Below, piece after piece: positions 60,729 to 64,000 of a DNA stretch of 64,000 bases (the stretch's first letter is position 1; every line of letters starts with the position of its first letter). Under the pieces are notes generated by a model that was not told the origin of the DNA, searched no databases, and saw only the letters and a program-made list of their open reading frames with translations. The stretch comes from Chthoniobacterales bacterium. Lineage in GTDB: Bacteria > Verrucomicrobiota > Verrucomicrobiia > Chthoniobacterales > UBA10450. The stretch spans positions 29,061-93,060 of the forward strand of contig JACDGS010000011.1 in assembly GCA_013821455.1 (NCBI GenBank), in the 5' to 3' direction. Made by a program: the position numbers and the translations under genes.

Positions 60729-60817
60729 GAATATGCGCGAGGCCTCGCGGGCCGCTGAGTCCTTTACTCGTTAGGCAGAAGTGTTGGCGAGGGCAGCTTG
60801 TCCCACAGTCGTCACGT

Positions 60818-63800
60818 GTGCCGGTCTGGCGACGAGAAGTTGCTTCGCGGGATATCGCGGACCTCGGTGGAAAATTGCGTAGCCATCTCCCGCACGGACA
60901 CTTCGCGGTGGCTATTACCCTCACCGAGAAATTGCTCTCCAGCGCCGGCGGCTGGGAGGCAATGAAGGCGGGGCGCGAGCTGGTCAAAGCCGGGCGCGTT
61001 TCCGAGGCCATTTACGATCCGCCGATGCTTCGCGGCGAAGTGCGCGAGGGTGGGAGAAAATTCCGCGCCGGTTTGCGCATCGGCGGCGTCAGCGACCTGG
61101 AAAATATTTGCACCTGCCGCGAGTCGCGGGAGTGGGGAAAAATTTGCGCGCATTCGCTGGCGGTCGGGTTGGCGTTTCTCGCGCCGCCGGTGAAGCCGGT
61201 CTTGCCCGCGACTGCCGCGGCGCCTGCATCTGCCATGCGGAAGTTTTCCCGAGCGGGCGAACCCGAAACGATCCCAGTCGCGCTGCACGTTATTCTCCCC
61301 GCCAACTTTTCGAGCGCGTGGGAGAAAGGGCAGATCATGGTCTGTCTCGAAGCCGAGGCGGGCGACCGGCGGTTCATGCTCGACGCCTTGCCCGCCGATT
61401 TTCGAGCCGGCCTCGACGATCGCGACCTGGCACTCACGGAACAGATCAGCAGCGGTATGAATATGCTTTCTGCCGCGGAGTTCCTCGATCTGCTGCCCTG
61501 CTTGCGCGGACACGAACGATTAACGTTTGGCCGCGCCAAAACTGCGGACGTCGCCGAAGACATTTTTCGCCTAACGATTAAAGTCGAGCGGGCTAAAGGC
61601 GACAGCTTCCAAATCGCGGCGGCGAAAAAGCCTAACGAATCGTTCCTTGTGGCCGGTAATAGCGCCTGGCTCTGGCGCGAGCAGGAGTTTTTCGAAATCG
61701 GGCGCGACCTGCCGCTTAGCCTAACGAGCGTCCTGCGCGAACCATTCCGGTTCTCTGCCGCGCGCGCGGGCGAACTTTTCGCCTTCGACTTGCCGCTCTG
61801 GCGCGAGATGGTCGAGTTGGTTTTGCCTGACGGGATGACTCTGCCGGCAGTGGTGGCGGCGTCTCCGGAGTTCGCGCTGAAAATCGAGGGCTCGCTTCAG
61901 CACTTGCGCGCTACTCTTTCCTGTCGTTACGGCGATCGCCCGGCCTTCTTCCCCACCGCCGAGCCGCAGCAGAATTTCGTCCTGCGCGATCTGGGAAATC
62001 CCGAGAGGCTGCTCGTCCGCAATCTTCCCGCCGAGACCGCGGCGGTCGCGCGTTACGAAGCCTGCGGTTTTGTCGAAGGGGAGATGCGCGATCAGGCACG
62101 TGCGGCGCGCTTTTTAGCATTCGCTTATCCGGCCCTGGCAGAAGGGTGGAAAGTCTCGCTCGCGCCCTCGTTAGGCAAAGCGCGCGCCGCGCTCGAGCCG
62201 GTCGCTCCGACGATCGAGATTGTCAGCTCCGGGGAGGATTGGTTCGAGCTGCGGTATTCCGTCGCGACCGCCGGCGGCGAACACATTCCGCTCGCCGAGG
62301 TGCAGCGCCTCCTGCGCTCCGGCCAGAGCCGGCTGCAGTTAAAGAACGGCAGGCAAGCCGTCCTCGATCCCGCGGCGCTGGACGATTTCGAGCAACTCCT
62401 GCGCGACGCCGATCCGCGGCAGCGAGAACCGGGGGTTTACCGGCTCGATAAAATCCAGGCCGGTTACCTCACGAGCACCGCGGCCGAGATCGGCGCGCGC
62501 CTGGTCGATGCCGCGCGCGCCCTGAGCCTAACGAACAACCCGCCCGATCTTGGTTCGTTAGGGAAAAAATTGCGCGATTATCAGCGCACCGGCGTCGCCT
62601 GGCTCGCCGCGCTCGCCGCGCAAAAACTCGGCGGCATTCTCGCGGATGAGATGGGCCTCGGGAAAACCGTGCAGGCGCTCGCTTTCTTGCAGCTCCGCAA
62701 GGGTAACGGTCCCGCCCTCATCGTCTGCCCGACTTCGCTCCTCGCGAACTGGCAGCGCGAAGCGGCGCGCTTCACGCCGGAACTGCGCGTGCTCGTGCTC
62801 GACGGCCCGAACCGCACTGACAAAATCGCGCGCCTCGCCGAGCATGATCTCGGCCTAACGAGTTATGGATTGCTGCGCCGCGACGCCGAAATGTATGGGC
62901 GCCTCACTTTCGATTCCGTCGTTCTCGACGAGGCCCAGCACATCAAGAATCCCGACACCCAAAACGCGCAGGCTGCTTTTAACCTGCGCAGCCGGCAGCG
63001 CTTCGTTCTCACCGGCACGCCGATGGAAAACTCCGTGCGCGATCTTTGGTCGCTGATGAATTTCGTTGCCCCAGGTTATCTCGGGAGTCGCGCGGATTTT
63101 CGTGAACGCTATGAGAAGCCGCTCACGGCCGGTCCTGAACCCGAGCTGCAACGCCGCCTCTCCCGCCGGTTGCGGCCGTTTCTTTTGCGTCGCCGCAAGG
63201 CGGAGGTCGCGAAGGAATTGCCGGCCAAGATCGAACAGGTGGTCCCGTGCGATCTCGGGCCAGCGCAACGCGCGACGTATGACGCGCTTCTGCGCGAGAT
63301 CCAGCAAGGCCTCGGCTCTTCTTTGCCTAACGACGGCGCGCGCCGCATGAAGATGCTGACCGGTCTTCTTCGGCTGCGCCAGACCTGTTGCGACTTGCGC
63401 CTCCTCGGCCTTCCGCCTAACGACTCGGCCGAAACCTCGGCCAAGCTCGCTTTGCTCGACGAGCTGCTGGAGGAAATCATCGATGGCGGCCATCGCGTGC
63501 TTATTTTCAGCCAGTTCGTCACTATGCTCGATCTCGTTAGGCAACGGCTCGTCGCCAGTGAGACCGCTCATTGCTATCTCGCCGGGCTAACGAGAAATCG
63601 GCAGGGGGAGGTCGATCGTTTTCAAAATGACGCGGCGATTCCGGTCTTTCTCATCAGCCTGAAGGCGGGCGGGGTAGGCTTGAATCTCTCCGCCGCCGAC
63701 ACCGTGATTCATTTCGACCCGTGGTGGAATGCCGCGGTCGAAGCGCAGGCGACCGATCGCGCCCATCGCATCGGCCAGACGCGAGTCGTCACGGCTTACA

Positions 63801-63949
63801 AGCTGATCGCGCGCGATACCGTCGAGGAAAAAATTCTCAAGCTGCAAAACCGGAAACGCGAACTCGCCGGCGCGATGTTGGAGAGCGACGAAGCGCCTTT
63901 GATGAATGGCCTAACGACGACGGATCTGGAAGAATTGCTCTCTCGTTAG
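60818..63949 (+). CDS. SNF2-family helicase with SWIM zinc finger
   Basis: 1043 residues from a GTG at 60818; the longer frame begins inside the family A repeat. SWIM finger near ~97-118 (ICTCRESREWGKICAHSLAV), a ~400-residue bacterial SNF2 N-terminal region, then SNF2 ATPase: GGILADEMGLGKTVQALAFL (~605), VVLDEAQHIKN, TGTPMENSVRDLWSLMNF, and the helicase C-domain ISLKAGGVGLNLSAADTVIH and DRAHRIGQTR. DNA-remodelling ATPase; target unknown. It carries about ten 9-mer copies (read as SLTN, KPNES, GLTS), a high density. TAG stop in a motif copy. Confidence 0.93.
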   Translation: MPVWRREVASRDIADLGGKLRSHLPHGHFAVAITLTEKLLSSAGGWEAMKAGRELVKAGRVSEAIYDPPMLRGEVREGGRKFRAGLRIGGVSDLENICTCRESREWGKICAHSLAVGLAFLAPPVKPVLPATAAAPASAMRKFSRAGEPETIPVALHVILPANFSSAWEKGQIMVCLEAEAGDRRFMLDALPADFRAGLDDRDLALTEQISSGMNMLSAAEFLDLLPCLRGHERLTFGRAKTADVAEDIFRLTIKVERAKGDSFQIAAAKKPNESFLVAGNSAWLWREQEFFEIGRDLPLSLTSVLREPFRFSAARAGELFAFDLPLWREMVELVLPDGMTLPAVVAASPEFALKIEGSLQHLRATLSCRYGDRPAFFPTAEPQQNFVLRDLGNPERLLVRNLPAETAAVARYEACGFVEGEMRDQARAARFLAFAYPALAEGWKVSLAPSLGKARAALEPVAPTIEIVSSGEDWFELRYSVATAGGEHIPLAEVQRLLRSGQSRLQLKNGRQAVLDPAALDDFEQLLRDADPRQREPGVYRLDKIQAGYLTSTAAEIGARLVDAARALSLTNNPPDLGSLGKKLRDYQRTGVAWLAALAAQKLGGILADEMGLGKTVQALAFLQLRKGNGPALIVCPTSLLANWQREAARFTPELRVLVLDGPNRTDKIARLAEHDLGLTSYGLLRRDAEMYGRLTFDSVVLDEAQHIKNPDTQNAQAAFNLRSRQRFVLTGTPMENSVRDLWSLMNFVAPGYLGSRADFRERYEKPLTAGPEPELQRRLSRRLRPFLLRRRKAEVAKELPAKIEQVVPCDLGPAQRATYDALLREIQQGLGSSLPNDGARRMKMLTGLLRLRQTCCDLRLLGLPPNDSAETSAKLALLDELLEEIIDGGHRVLIFSQFVTMLDLVRQRLVASETAHCYLAGLTRNRQGEVDRFQNDAAIPVFLISLKAGGVGLNLSAADTVIHFDPWWNAAVEAQATDRAHRIGQTRVVTAYKLIARDTVEEKILKLQNRKRELAGAMLESDEAPLMNGLTTTDLEELLSR

Positions 63950-63963
63950 GCGTGCGCGCCGCC

Positions 63964-64000
63964 GTTGTAGCCGGGGGCGTTGACCCCGGCGGGGGAGACT
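63964..64000. repeat. Left half of a family B repeat, cut by the window end
   Basis: GTTGTAGCCGGGGGCGTTGA and the following CCCCGGCGGGGG match the left arm of the repeat at 49841-49921. Confidence 0.75.

Larger units (their letters stand above)
976..63950. repeat. Dispersed 9-mer TCGTTAGGC / GCCTAACGA, about 108 copies
   Basis: I counted by eye about 108 exact copies of the core CGTTAGGC or its complement, plus about 20 one-mismatch copies; almost all are preceded by T. Plus-strand CGTTAGGC cores lie near 995, 2201, 2231, 2560, 2628, 4059, 4148, 4433, 4935, 5067, 11644, 11806, 12105, 12430, 12806, 12882, 12965, 13177, 20390, 21108, 23354, 26621, 27484, 35265, 43436, 45684, 46602, 48119, 48149, 48457, 48469, 59620, 62170 and 63943. 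GCCTAACG cores lie near 976, 3248, 3833, 5683, 6024, 8949, 10282, 10499, 11967, 16877, 18011, 19714, 22931, 26143, 27566, 28240, 30901, 33339, 36077, 38979, 42082, 45332, 49930, 54172, 59147, 61569, 61629, 61718, 62527, 62852, 63326, 63414 and 63909. Orientation is mixed. With about 60% GC, 2-3 core copies are expected. The function is not known to me; an uptake-signal role is an inference. Confidence 0.95.

Noticed and set aside
976..63950. The 9-mer as a Chi, KOPS or matS-like polar chromosome signal
   Set aside because: Both orientations are mixed at short range with many inverted pairs, unlike polar signals; it is also not palindromic like HIP1.
1..64000. CRISPR arrays, tRNA or rRNA genes
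   Set aside because: No regularly spaced direct repeats with unique spacers and no tRNA-like cloverleaf or rRNA sequence was recognised by eye; a tRNA scan would be decisive.

Overview
This 64 kb window is a GC-rich, gene-dense chromosomal segment of a Gram-negative bacterium. Outer-membrane and LPS genes (LptD, a lipid A acyltransferase/heptosyltransferase fusion, Ugd) show the diderm envelope. The gene repertoire, the dockerin-ended secreted proteins with Pro/Thr linkers and the abundant intergenic palindromes resemble soil Verrucomicrobiota (Chthoniobacterales/Spartobacteria type). That placement is an inference; there is no rRNA gene in the window to test it. I saw no tRNA, rRNA or CRISPR array.

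Layout: 1-6.7 kb has a secreted propeller protein, a nitrilase-family amidase, a PD-(D/E)XK-like protein, hemB, coaX, a ROK kinase and a frameshifted MTH1-like Nudix gene. 6.8-10.3 kb is one giant TPR membrane protein. 10.4-19 kb (minus strand) holds an M29 aminopeptidase, rsmB, ugd, lptD and a ketosynthase pair of which one member has lost its catalytic residues. 19.3-26 kb has an RRM protein, a histone-like protein, rsmE, a ferritin-like protein and a block dnaJ-grpE-PP2C phosphatase-STAS. 26.1-37.2 kb has an MBL nuclease fused to an ATP-dependent DNA ligase, plsC-cmk, aroA, a response regulator-phosphatase, SWIB, a thioredoxin-like protein, a polysaccharide deacetylase and a dynamin-like GTPase. 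37.3-46.5 kb has nadB-panC-methyltransferase-cupin-GT2 and the acyltransferase/heptosyltransferase fusion. 46.6-51.6 kb is a translation and nucleotide block (frr, pyrH, fmt, adk, rpmA, rplU, rsmI). 52-58.9 kb is accessory DNA: dockerin proteins, a transposase element with long inverted ends inside a broken gene, a duplicated-domain secreted protein and an orphan DUF433 gene. 59-64 kb has an aldehyde dehydrogenase and a SNF2/SWIM helicase.

The most striking feature is not a gene. The 9-mer TCGTTAGGC (reverse complement GCCTAACGA) occurs about 105-110 times on both strands, where 2-3 copies of its 8-base core are expected by chance. It lies inside genes (read as Ser-Leu-Gly, Pro-Asn-Glu/Asp, Leu-Thr or Val-Arg), supplies the stop codon of about a dozen genes, and forms inverted pairs after genes. 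It is nearly absent from the 52-59 kb accessory region. Its behaviour is very like a DNA uptake sequence (the Neisseria DUS or Haemophilus USS), but this word is not one I know to be described. Several longer palindromic repeat families are also present, and copies of one run into coding termini and into a domain linker.
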